From Acaudatibacter sp035532115 (GTDB lineage Bacteria > Pseudomonadota > Alphaproteobacteria > Caulobacterales > Caulobacteraceae): a DNA stretch of 38,061 bases. The translations under genes were made by a program, and so were the position numbers. The stretch covers positions 1-38,061 of the forward strand of contig DATKRO010000080.1 of the NCBI GenBank assembly GCA_035532115.1, read 5' to 3'. The notes beneath the pieces are model-generated. The model searched no databases. It was not told the origin of the DNA and saw only the letters and a program-made list of their open reading frames with translations. Positions within the stretch are counted from its first letter, which is position 1, and the number at the start of each line of letters is the position of its first letter. Below are positions 16,111-23,813 of this stretch, piece by piece.

Positions 16111-16497
16111 TCAATGCTCCTCCTGCTGGGTGACCGGGCGGGCGGGCGGCGATGCGCGGGCCAGTTCCTCCGGCGTCAGGCCCAGGCGCCGGATGGTGGC
16201 GCGGATCGCCGGCCACTCGTCCTCCAGGAACCTCTGGCGCTCGCCCGCGAGCAGCAGCGCGCGCGCGCCGGTGTTGATGAACATGCCGAGCCCTCGCCGC
16301 TTCTCTACCAGTCCCTCGTCGGCCAGTTGCTGGTAGGCCTTCAGCACCGTCAGCGGATTGACCCGGTATTCGGCCGCGACGTTGCGGACCGATGGCAGCG
16401 GGTCGCCCTCGCCGAGCACGCCGTCCAGGACCATCGCCACCACGCGATCGTGCAGCTGGCGGTAGATCGGCTGCCGGTCGTTCCAGTCGAAGTCCAT
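16111..16497 (-). CDS. GntR-family (YtrA subfamily) transcriptional regulator
   Basis: 128 residues. The winged helix (about 8-75) reads PIYRQLHDRVVAMVLDG, then LPSVRNVAAEYRVNPLTVLKAYQQL, then GLVEKRRGLGMFI. Only a short helical tail follows, which is the YtrA subfamily pattern. Such proteins repress the ABC transporter operon they head. It is the first gene of the operon, and a candidate operator overlaps its promoter at 16540-16554. Confidence 0.92.
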   Translation of the reverse strand: MDFDWNDRQPIYRQLHDRVVAMVLDGVLGEGDPLPSVRNVAAEYRVNPLTVLKAYQQLADEGLVEKRRGLGMFINTGARALLLAGERQRFLEDEWPAIRATIRRLGLTPEELARASPPARPVTQQEEH

Positions 16498-16539
16498 GAC
16501 CCTGTCCCACCGCCTCCGTGACCGAGCTGACGCGGTGAT

Positions 16540-16554
16540 GTAGTTGACTATAAC
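16540..16554 (-). promoter_or_regulatory. Candidate GntR operator overlapping the promoter of the ABC operon
   Basis: Read on the minus strand, GTTATAGTCAACTAC is a partial palindrome (GT-T-G-C-A-AC positions match on both strands) 43 bases upstream of the GntR gene. It includes TATAGT, a fair -10 box, with TTGCCA 15 bases upstream as a possible -35. This fits autoregulation, but the dyad is imperfect. Confidence 0.4.
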
Positions 16555-16640
16555 AGCCGATGACGCGTGGCAAGCCGAAATCGGCCACGAGGGCGCGGCG
16601 GCGTCGGATCGACGCCGGGGAAGCCGCCGCGGACGGCGGT

Positions 16641-17795
16641 TCAGCTGCGCAGCAGGCTAAGCTGCACCACGTTGGTGCGCTCGGTGCGGAAACCGGCCTC
16701 GCAGTAGCTCAGGTAGAAGCGCCAGAGCCTCTGGAAGCGCTCGTCGAACCCCTGGCCCTTGATCTCGTCCCACGCCGCCTCGAACCGCCGCGCCCATTCG
16801 GCCAGGGTGTCGGCATAGTTCTGGCCGAAGCGAACGATGCCGCGCCATTCCAGGCCGGCGCGCGCCGTCTCCTCCTTCAGCCGCGTCTCCGAAGGCAGCA
16901 TGCCGCCCGGGAACACGTACTTCTGGATGAAGTCGGCGCGCCGGCGGTAGTGGGCGAAGAGTTCGTCGCGGATGGTGATGATCTGCAGGCCGGCGCGCCC
17001 GCCCGGGGAGAGCACGTCGCGGATCTTCTCGAAATAGGCGGCCCAGTACTCCTCCCCCACGGCCTCGAACATCTCGATGGAGGCGACGCGGTCGAACTGA
17101 CCGGAGATGTCGCGATAGTCGAGCAGGCGGATGTCGGCGCGCTCGGCCAGGCCCTGCTCGAAGAGGCGCCGCCGGGCGAACTCGCACTGCGCCGGCGAAA
17201 TGGTGACGCCGGTCACCTTCGCGCCGATCTCGCCGGCGGCGAACTCGGCGAATCCGCCCCAGCCGCAGCCGATCTCCAGCACGTGATGTTCGGGACCGAG
17301 GCCGATCTGCCGGGCGAGGCTGGCGTACTTGTTGCGCTGAGCCTCGCCGAGCGGCTGGCCCGGCCGCTCGAACCGGGCGGAGGAATAGGTCATCGTCGGG
17401 TCGAGCCAGCGCGAATAGAAGGCGTTGCCGAGGTCGTAATGGGCCACGACGTTGCGCTTCGAGCCGGCCCGGTTGTTGCGGTGCAGCAGGTGGGCCATGA
17501 AGTTGACGGTGCGGCCGAAGATATTGCCCTCCATCAGCCGGGCGAGCTGGTCGAGGTTCGCCGTGACCACTTCTAGCAGGGCCGAGAGGTTCGGCGTCTC
17601 CCATTCGCCGGCCATGAAGCCTTCGCCGAAACCGATGTCGCCGGCGGCGAGAACGCGCGACAGGAAACGGAAATCGCGGATTACCAGGCGGGCCTCCGGA
17701 CCGGGCTCGGGACCGCGCACGCTCAGTTCCCGCCCCGAGGGCAGCTCCAGGGTCAGCTGGCCGAAGGTCCAGTTCTGGCTGGCGATCTTCAGCAC
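16641..17795 (-). CDS. cfa: Cyclopropane-fatty-acyl-phospholipid synthase family methyltransferase
   Basis: 384 residues from GTG 17795. The CFA-specific region NVVAHYDLGNAFYSRWLD (115-132) precedes the SAM-binding motif LEIGCGWGGFAEFA (173-186), and VASIEMFEAVGEEYW is the usual post-motif. It transfers a methylene group from SAM to unsaturated acyl chains of membrane phospholipids. The reading frame stays open and protein-like for about 80 bases upstream (translating DGDHTAVVGLDDPEL) but meets a TGA with no ATG/GTG/TTG, so the true start may differ. It is divergent from kdsA. Confidence 0.9.
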   Translation of the reverse strand: MLKIASQNWTFGQLTLELPSGRELSVRGPEPGPEARLVIRDFRFLSRVLAAGDIGFGEGFMAGEWETPNLSALLEVVTANLDQLARLMEGNIFGRTVNFMAHLLHRNNRAGSKRNVVAHYDLGNAFYSRWLDPTMTYSSARFERPGQPLGEAQRNKYASLARQIGLGPEHHVLEIGCGWGGFAEFAAGEIGAKVTGVTISPAQCEFARRRLFEQGLAERADIRLLDYRDISGQFDRVASIEMFEAVGEEYWAAYFEKIRDVLSPGGRAGLQIITIRDELFAHYRRRADFIQKYVFPGGMLPSETRLKEETARAGLEWRGIVRFGQNYADTLAEWARRFEAAWDEIKGQGFDERFQRLWRFYLSYCEAGFRTERTNVVQLSLLRS

Positions 17796-17900
17796 CGTGC
17801 GGAACGCCGCCGGCGCCCTGCGCAGCTCTGGGTCGTCCAGACCGACGACCGCGGTGTGGTCACCGTCCAGCGCCGCCTCCCATGGTCATATTCTCGCCAC

Positions 17901-17913
17901 ACAATAGCATTGT
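17901..17913. promoter_or_regulatory. Inverted repeat in the cfa-kdsA divergent region
   Basis: ACAAT-AGC-ATTGT is a perfect 5-bp dyad in the 213-base gap between cfa (left) and kdsA (right), in its only AT-rich part. It could be an operator for either gene. No regulator is identified. Confidence 0.3.
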
Positions 17914-18008
17914 TGCGCGACATGGCGAATCGGTGGTCGTTGCGCCGGCGCGCCCGTGCATCGCCTCTATACGCACGCGCCCTTGGGCCGGATCGGAGCC
18001 GATAGCCG

Positions 18009-18884
18009 TTGTCAGTGGCGCCGAACCGGGTGGTCGAGGTGAAAGGTCCAGGCGCCGAGCCGGTCAGGATCGGCAATGCCCTGCCGCTCGCCATCATCGC
18101 CGGCCCCTGCGCGCTCGAAGGGCGCCAGCACGCCCTGGAGATGGCCCATGCGCTGAAGGAGATCGCCCAGCGCCTCGGGGTGGGCCTGATCTACAAGACC
18201 TCCTTCGACAAGGCCAACCGCTCCTCGATCCGCAGCGTCCGCGGCGTGGGCCTGGGCCAGGCGCTGCCCATCTTCGCCGAAATCCGCGAGGTGACGGGCC
18301 TGCCGGTGCTGACCGACGTGCACGAGGAAGCCCAGTGCGCCCCGGCCGCGCAAGTGATCGACGTGCTGCAGATCCCGGCCTTTCTTTCGCGCCAGACCGA
18401 TCTCGTCGCCGCCGCCGCGCGCACCGGCCGGGCGCTCAACATCAAGAAGGGCCAGTTCCTCGCGCCCTGGGACATGAAGAACGTCGTGGCCAAGGCGCTG
18501 GCGGCGGGCAATCCCAACGTGCTCGCCTGCGAGCGGGGCGTCTCCTTCGGCTACAATACGCTGGTTTCCGACATGCGGGCGCTGCCGATCCTCGCCGAGA
18601 TCGGCTGTCCGGTGGTGTTCGACGCCACCCATTCGGTGCAGCAGCCGGGCGGGCACGGCGAGACCAGCGGCGGCGAGCGCCGCTTCGTTGCGGTGCTGGC
18701 GCGCGCGGCCGTGGCCGTGGGCGTCGCCGCCGTCTTCGTGGAGACCCACGAGGATCCCGACCGCGCCCCGTCGGACGGGCCCAACATGGTGCCGCTGAAG
18801 GATTTCGAAGCGCTGGTGCAGGAGCTGATGGAGTTCGACGTGCTGGCGAAGCGACGCCTCGGCGCAGAGCGCCCCTGCGCTTGA
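18009..18884 (+). CDS. kdsA: 3-deoxy-8-phosphooctulonate synthase (Kdo-8-phosphate synthase)
   Basis: 291 residues, TIM-barrel DAHP/Kdo8P synthase family. Key segments are IAGPCALEG, YKTSFDKANRSS (PEP site), VLTDVHE, LQIPAFLSRQTDL, NIKKGQF and FDATHSVQQPGG. It condenses PEP with arabinose 5-phosphate to make Kdo-8-P for lipid A-core. The start is TTG at 18009; GTG at 18015 is an alternative. It heads a rightward run with hldE (33 bases on) and hldD, all making inner-core LPS sugars. Confidence 0.95.
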   Translation: MSVAPNRVVEVKGPGAEPVRIGNALPLAIIAGPCALEGRQHALEMAHALKEIAQRLGVGLIYKTSFDKANRSSIRSVRGVGLGQALPIFAEIREVTGLPVLTDVHEEAQCAPAAQVIDVLQIPAFLSRQTDLVAAAARTGRALNIKKGQFLAPWDMKNVVAKALAAGNPNVLACERGVSFGYNTLVSDMRALPILAEIGCPVVFDATHSVQQPGGHGETSGGERRFVAVLARAAVAVGVAAVFVETHEDPDRAPSDGPNMVPLKDFEALVQELMEFDVLAKRRLGAERPCA

Positions 18885-18917
18885 CCGGCCGCGCTCGGGC
18901 GCGCAGACCCTGGGCCG

Positions 18918-20384
18918 ATGGAGCTTTCCGCCCTCCACGTGCTGCTGCAGGCCATCCGCGGCGTCCGCATCGTCGCGGTGGGCGATCTGATGGTCGACCG
19001 GTTCGTCTATGGCGAGGTCGGGCGCATCTCGCCCGAGGCGCCGATCCCGGTGATGACCCATGTCCATGAGCGCGTCATGCTGGGCGCGGCCGGCAACGTG
19101 GCGCGCAACGCCGCCGCCCTCGGCGCCGAGGTGGCGCTGGTGGGCGTGATCGGCGGCGACGCCGCCGGCGGCGAGGCCAAGGGTCTGGTCGCCGAGACGC
19201 CGAACATCGAGGGCTATCTGATCGTCGATCCCGAGCGTCCGACCACGGTCAAGACGAGGTTCGTCGCGGCCGGCCAGCAGCTCCTCAGGCTCGATCAGGA
19301 GACGACGTGCGCCGCCTCCGGCGATGTCGAGCAGCAGCTGGTCCGCACCCTGCGCGATGCGGCGCGCGGCGCCGCGGCGATCCTCCTTTCCGATTACGGC
19401 AAGGGGGCGGTGACGCCGGTGCTGATCCAGGCCGCCCTCGACGCCGCGGCCAGCGAGGGCGCGGCCTTGATCGTCGACTCCAAGGCGCGCTCCTTCGCCC
19501 GCTACGGCGCCGCCGACGTGATCAAGCCCAACGCCGCCGAGCTGGCTTTCGCCACCGACCTGCCCACCGGGACGGACGCAGAGGTGGCTGCGGCGCTGAC
19601 CCGGGCGCTGGAGTTGTGCCAGGGGCGGGCGATCATCGTCACGCGCGGGGGCCGGGGCATGTCGCTGGCGCAGCGCGGCGCCGAGGTGCGCCACTTGGGC
19701 GGCGCGCCCAAGGCGGTGGCGGACGTCATGGGCGCGGGCGACACCGCCCTTGCGGCGCTCGGCGTCGCTCTGGCCGCCGGCGTCGGCGCGGAAGGCGCCA
19801 TCCACCTCGCCAATCTGGCTGCGGGCGTGGCGGTCCAGAAGGTTGGCACCGCCACGGTCTCGCCCGAGGAGCTGATCGAGGCCGAGATCGCCGAGCAGAT
19901 GGCGCCGTCCGAGGCCAAGATCGCCACGTCGGAGCGGGCGGCGCGCGAGGCGGCGCGCTGGCGCGAGCGGGGCCTGAAGGTCGGCTTCACCAACGGCTGC
20001 TTCGACATCCTGCATCGCGGCCACATCGCCTATCTCGCCCAGGCGCGCGGCTGGTGCGACCGCCTGATCGTGGGCCTCAACAGCGACCGCTCCGTGCGCG
20101 CCCTGAAGGGCGAGGGGCGGCCGCTGAACGATCTGCAGGCGCGGGCGCTGGTGCTCGCCGGCCTCGGGTCGGTGGATCTCGTCGCGCCCTTCGACGAGGA
20201 TACGCCGCTGAGCCTGATCGAACAGATCCGTCCCGACGTGCTCGTCAAGGGCGCCGACTACGATCTCGACGGGGTCGTCGGCGGCCGGCTCGTCGCCGGC
20301 TGGGGCGGCGAGGTGCGGCTGGCCGATTTCGTCGAGGGCCATTCGACCACCGCCACGATCGCCAAGCTCGCGAAAAGGGCATGA
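18918..20384 (+). CDS. hldE: Bifunctional heptose-7-phosphate kinase / heptose-1-phosphate adenylyltransferase
   Basis: 488 residues. The N-terminal PfkB kinase half (about 1-325) has GDLMVDRF, the substrate segment RISPEAPIPV and the anion-hole motif GAGDT (272-276). The C-terminal nucleotidyltransferase half (about 350-488) begins FTNGCFDILHRGH with the catalytic HxGH at 366-369, and ends with VVGGRLVAGWGGEVRLADF. It supplies ADP-heptose precursors. Its stop overlaps hldD as ATGA. The kinase and transferase halves are both complete. Confidence 0.97.
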   Translation: MELSALHVLLQAIRGVRIVAVGDLMVDRFVYGEVGRISPEAPIPVMTHVHERVMLGAAGNVARNAAALGAEVALVGVIGGDAAGGEAKGLVAETPNIEGYLIVDPERPTTVKTRFVAAGQQLLRLDQETTCAASGDVEQQLVRTLRDAARGAAAILLSDYGKGAVTPVLIQAALDAAASEGAALIVDSKARSFARYGAADVIKPNAAELAFATDLPTGTDAEVAAALTRALELCQGRAIIVTRGGRGMSLAQRGAEVRHLGGAPKAVADVMGAGDTALAALGVALAAGVGAEGAIHLANLAAGVAVQKVGTATVSPEELIEAEIAEQMAPSEAKIATSERAAREAARWRERGLKVGFTNGCFDILHRGHIAYLAQARGWCDRLIVGLNSDRSVRALKGEGRPLNDLQARALVLAGLGSVDLVAPFDEDTPLSLIEQIRPDVLVKGADYDLDGVVGGRLVAGWGGEVRLADFVEGHSTTATIAKLAKRA

Positions 20385-21382
20385 GCCGGCGGATCGTCTT
20401 CGTCACCGGCGGCGCCGGGTTCATCGGCTCCAACATCGTCGCCCGCCTCGCGGCCGACTGGGCGCTGGACGTGGTCGTCTGCGACTGGCTGGGCGACACC
20501 GGCGAGGGCAAGTGGCGCAACATCGCCAAGCACCCGATCGGCGATTTCGTCGCCCCGGAGCAGACCTTCGACTGGCTCGCCAGATATGGCGCGGACGTGG
20601 AAGTGGTGATCCACATGGGCGCGGTGTCCTCGACCACCGAAACCGACGCCGACAAGGTGGTCAGGGCCAATTTCGTGCTCTCGCGCGATCTCTGGCGCTG
20701 GTGCGCCGAGCATCGCAAGCGGCTGATCTATGCGTCCTCCGGCGCCACCTACGGCGACGGCGCCCTGGGCTTCGACGACGACAACGCCCCGGCGGCGCTG
20801 GCGGCGCTGCGGCCGCTCAACGCCTACGGCTGGTCCAAGGCGATGTTCGACCTCTTCGCCGCCCGGCAGGCCGCCCGCGGCGAGGCCCCGCCGCAGTGGG
20901 CCGGGCTGAAGTTCTTCAACGTCTATGGCCCCAACGAGGAGCACAAGGGCGCGATGAAGTCGGTCGCCGCCCAGATCTGGCCGGACGTGGCGCACGGCCG
21001 CGCGGTGAAGCTCTTCAAGTCGTACCACCCGGACTATGCCGACGGCGGCCAGCTGCGCGATTTCGTCTACGTCCGCGACGTGGTCGACGTGGTGGAGTGG
21101 CTGGCGGGCAGGCCAGACGTGAACGGCGTCTTCAACCTCGGGTCGGGGCGGGCGCGCTCGTTCGAGGATCTCGCGCGCGCGGTGTTCGCCGCCGCCGGCT
21201 CGGCGCCCCGGATCGACTACATCGCCATGCCGCAGGCGCTGCGCGAGCGCTATCAGTACTTCACCGAGGCCAGGCTCGACCGGCTGCGCGCCGCCGGCTA
21301 CGAGGGCCAGTTCACCGCCCTCGAGGATGGCGTCGGCGACTATGTGCGCCGCTTCCTCTCCCGGCCGGACCCGCACCAGTGA
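20381..21382 (+). CDS. hldD: ADP-L-glycero-D-manno-heptose 6-epimerase
   Basis: 333 residues, short-chain dehydrogenase fold. NADP-binding TGGAGFIGSN (9-18) and catalytic Tyr149/Lys153 (YGWSK) are visible, with HldD-specific ATYGDGALGFDDD, FFNVYGPNEEHKG and VKLFKSYHPDYADGGQLRDFVYV. It converts ADP-D,D-heptose to ADP-L,D-heptose for the LPS inner core. It is coupled to hldE (ATGA) and to the following oxidoreductase (GTGA). Confidence 0.97.
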   Translation: MSRRIVFVTGGAGFIGSNIVARLAADWALDVVVCDWLGDTGEGKWRNIAKHPIGDFVAPEQTFDWLARYGADVEVVIHMGAVSSTTETDADKVVRANFVLSRDLWRWCAEHRKRLIYASSGATYGDGALGFDDDNAPAALAALRPLNAYGWSKAMFDLFAARQAARGEAPPQWAGLKFFNVYGPNEEHKGAMKSVAAQIWPDVAHGRAVKLFKSYHPDYADGGQLRDFVYVRDVVDVVEWLAGRPDVNGVFNLGSGRARSFEDLARAVFAAAGSAPRIDYIAMPQALRERYQYFTEARLDRLRAAGYEGQFTALEDGVGDYVRRFLSRPDPHQ

Positions 21383-22590
21383 GCCAGCTCTCCACCGGTT
21401 GCTGCATTGCCGGCGGCGGCCCGGCGGGGATGGTCCTCGGCTATCTGCTCGCCCGCGCCGGGGTGGACGTGGTGGTGCTGGAGAAGCACGGCGATTTCCT
21501 GCGCGATTTCCGCGGCGACACGGTGCACCCGTCGACCTTGCAGGTGATGAGCGAGCTCGGCCTCCTGGACGAATTCCTCGAACGGCCGCATGACGAGATC
21601 GGGCGCCTGTTTGGCCAGATCGGCGATGCGAGCGTCAATATCGCCGATTTCCGGCATCTGCCCGGCAAGGCGCGGTTCCTGGTGATCATGCCGCAATGGG
21701 ACCTGCTGAACTTCATCGCCGAGAAGGCGAAGGCGTTCGGGCGCTTCCACCTCGAGATGCGCGCCGAGGCCACCCACCTGATCCGCGAGGACGGCCGCGT
21801 CGTCGGCGTCGTCGCCAGCACGCCGGCCGGCGAGATCGAGGTGCGCGCCAGCCTCGTCGTCGGCGCCGACGGGCGCCACTCGACGCTGCGTCGCTGCGCC
21901 GGCTTCGAGGTCCAGGATCTCGGCGCGCCGATGGACGTCCTGTGGCTGCGCCTGCCGCGCCGGGCCGGTGACGAAGCCGCGCCGCTCGGGCGCCTGGTCG
22001 CCGGCCGGATGATCGTGATGATCCCCCGCGGCGACTATTTCCAGTGCGGCTACCTGGTGAAAAAGGGCGGCGCCGAGGCGATCGAGCGCGGCGGCCTCGA
22101 CGCCTTCAGGCATGACATCGAGACCATCGCCCCGATCTTCCGCGGCCGCACCGGCGCGCTGGAGAGCTGGGACGACGTCAAGCTCCTGAGCGTCGCCGTC
22201 GACCGGCTGCGGACCTGGTTCGCGCCCGGGCTGCTGTGCATCGGCGATGCGGCCCACGCCATGTCGCCGGTGGGCGGCGTCGGCATCAATCTCGCCATCC
22301 AGGACGCGGTGGCGACCGCCGCGCTTCTGTGGGCGCCGCTCAGCCGCGGCCGGGTCGAGCTGGCGGATCTCCAAAAGGTCCAGTGGCGGCGCGAATGGCC
22401 GGCCAGGGTCACCCAGCGGCTGCAGGTCTTCGTCCATGACCACGTGATCGCCCCGACCCTCGCCGGCGCCGAGCCGAAGCTGAGCTGGCCGGTCCGGCTT
22501 CTCGACCGCTCCGAGCTGCTGCAGCGCCTGCCGGCCCGCGCGCTCGGCTTCGGCGTCCGGCCCGAGCACGTCGGCTCCCCCGAGCGGTAG
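21379..22590 (+). CDS. FAD-dependent monooxygenase (UbiH/PHBH-like)
   Basis: 403 residues. The FAD-binding N-terminus has GGGPAG (12-17) and the strand end VVVLEK (31-36). The second FAD motif is CIGDAAHAMSPVGGVGIN (about 287-304), and GADGR is also present. This is the aromatic/flavoprotein hydroxylase fold; the substrate is unknown. It begins with GTG inside the hldD stop, so it is translated with the heptose genes. Such a gene has no known role in heptose synthesis and may modify a lipid or quinone, or just ride in the operon. Confidence 0.9.
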   Translation: MSQLSTGCCIAGGGPAGMVLGYLLARAGVDVVVLEKHGDFLRDFRGDTVHPSTLQVMSELGLLDEFLERPHDEIGRLFGQIGDASVNIADFRHLPGKARFLVIMPQWDLLNFIAEKAKAFGRFHLEMRAEATHLIREDGRVVGVVASTPAGEIEVRASLVVGADGRHSTLRRCAGFEVQDLGAPMDVLWLRLPRRAGDEAAPLGRLVAGRMIVMIPRGDYFQCGYLVKKGGAEAIERGGLDAFRHDIETIAPIFRGRTGALESWDDVKLLSVAVDRLRTWFAPGLLCIGDAAHAMSPVGGVGINLAIQDAVATAALLWAPLSRGRVELADLQKVQWRREWPARVTQRLQVFVHDHVIAPTLAGAEPKLSWPVRLLDRSELLQRLPARALGFGVRPEHVGSPER

Positions 22591-22664
22591 TCAGGCGCCC
22601 GGGCGCGCGCCTGCCTCGCGACGGCGTCCTGGAAACCCGCCGGGCCTTGCGCTAACCAGCGGCC

Positions 22665-23813
22665 ATGACGCGCCGCCGTCGAGGCTTCGGATACTGGCTG
22701 TCGATCGTCTCGGCGGCCCTCGCCGGCCTCCTCATTATCGCCGGCGGGGTCTGGCAGGACGACATCATCAAGGCGCTGCTGGACCCGAAGATCCCCTTCG
22801 TCCGCGACCCGCCGCCGCCCGCTCCCAACTATGCCGAGCGCGACGACTGGGTGCTCGCCCCCGATTCCCCCGCCCCCGGCGCGGCCGACGTCTTCTTCCT
22901 GCACCCGACCACCTACCGGGGCGGCAAGCACTGGAACGGGCCGATCACCGATCCGGCCGCCGCCGCGGCGCTCACTCGGGTCATGCTGCCCAACTACGCC
23001 GGCCCCTTCGCCGGCGTCGGCGCGGTCTATGCGCCGCGCTATCGGCAGGCCAGCCTCTACACCAAGTCGACGCTCTGGGACGACGCCCTCGATGCGCGCC
23101 GCTTCGCCTACGTCGACGCCAAGGCGGCGTTCGATTATTTCATCGCCCACCTGAACCACGGCCGCCCGTTCATCCTGGTGGGCGTCGAGCAGGGCGGCGA
23201 CCTCGGCGCGCGGCTGCTGCGCGAGGAGATCGCCCCAGACCCGGCCTTGCGCGGCCGCCTGGTGGCGGCCTACCTCATCGACACCATCGTGCCGGCCGAC
23301 GAGCATGGGCCGTCATCGCCGGTTCCGGCCTGCCAGCGCCGCGACGAAGCCGGCTGCCTGGTGGCCTGGAGCGCGGTGCGTCGCGGCGATTTCCCGGCGG
23401 CGGCGCGGCTGCTCAGCCGGGCGATGGTGTGGACCAGCGCCGGCCAGCTGACGCCGCTGGGGTCGCGCACGCCGCTCTGCGTCAATCCGCTGCTGGGGGC
23501 CGCGAGCGACGCCGACGCGCCGCCCCGGCTCAACCTGGGCGCCGCCGCCGCGACCGGTCTCGAGTGGAACGTGCGCCCCGGCTTCATGGTCCGGCAGGTG
23601 GGCGCCGAGTGCCAGGGCGGCATTCTGCGCGTGACCAAGCCGCGCTCGTCGCTGCTGCGGCCCTCGGGCGACTGGGCCGACCGGGTGCGCGAGCCGCCCT
23701 ACAATCTCTTCTGGGCCGATCTCGAGGCCGACTCGCAGGCCCGCCTCGCCGCATGGCTCGCCGCTCATCCGGCCTCGGCGCCGGCGCCCGGACGCCAGTC
23801 GAACAGCTCCTGA
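22665..23813 (+). CDS. DUF3089 protein with a degenerate nucleophile elbow
   Basis: 382 residues. One N-terminal membrane anchor (about 10-28) is followed by a DUF3089 (PF11288) alpha/beta-hydrolase-like domain: DVFFLHPTTY (75-84), WNGPI, YAPRYRQAS (122-130). The segment corresponding to the nucleophile elbow, usually GHSQG, reads GVEQGG (173-178), with Glu175 where the catalytic Ser is expected. The protein is therefore likely periplasm-facing, and its hydrolase activity is doubtful. Its last 49 bases overlap the 3' end of recG on the other strand. Confidence 0.85.
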   Translation: MTRRRRGFGYWLSIVSAALAGLLIIAGGVWQDDIIKALLDPKIPFVRDPPPPAPNYAERDDWVLAPDSPAPGAADVFFLHPTTYRGGKHWNGPITDPAAAAALTRVMLPNYAGPFAGVGAVYAPRYRQASLYTKSTLWDDALDARRFAYVDAKAAFDYFIAHLNHGRPFILVGVEQGGDLGARLLREEIAPDPALRGRLVAAYLIDTIVPADEHGPSSPVPACQRRDEAGCLVAWSAVRRGDFPAAARLLSRAMVWTSAGQLTPLGSRTPLCVNPLLGAASDADAPPRLNLGAAAATGLEWNVRPGFMVRQVGAECQGGILRVTKPRSSLLRPSGDWADRVREPPYNLFWADLEADSQARLAAWLAAHPASAPAPGRQSNSS

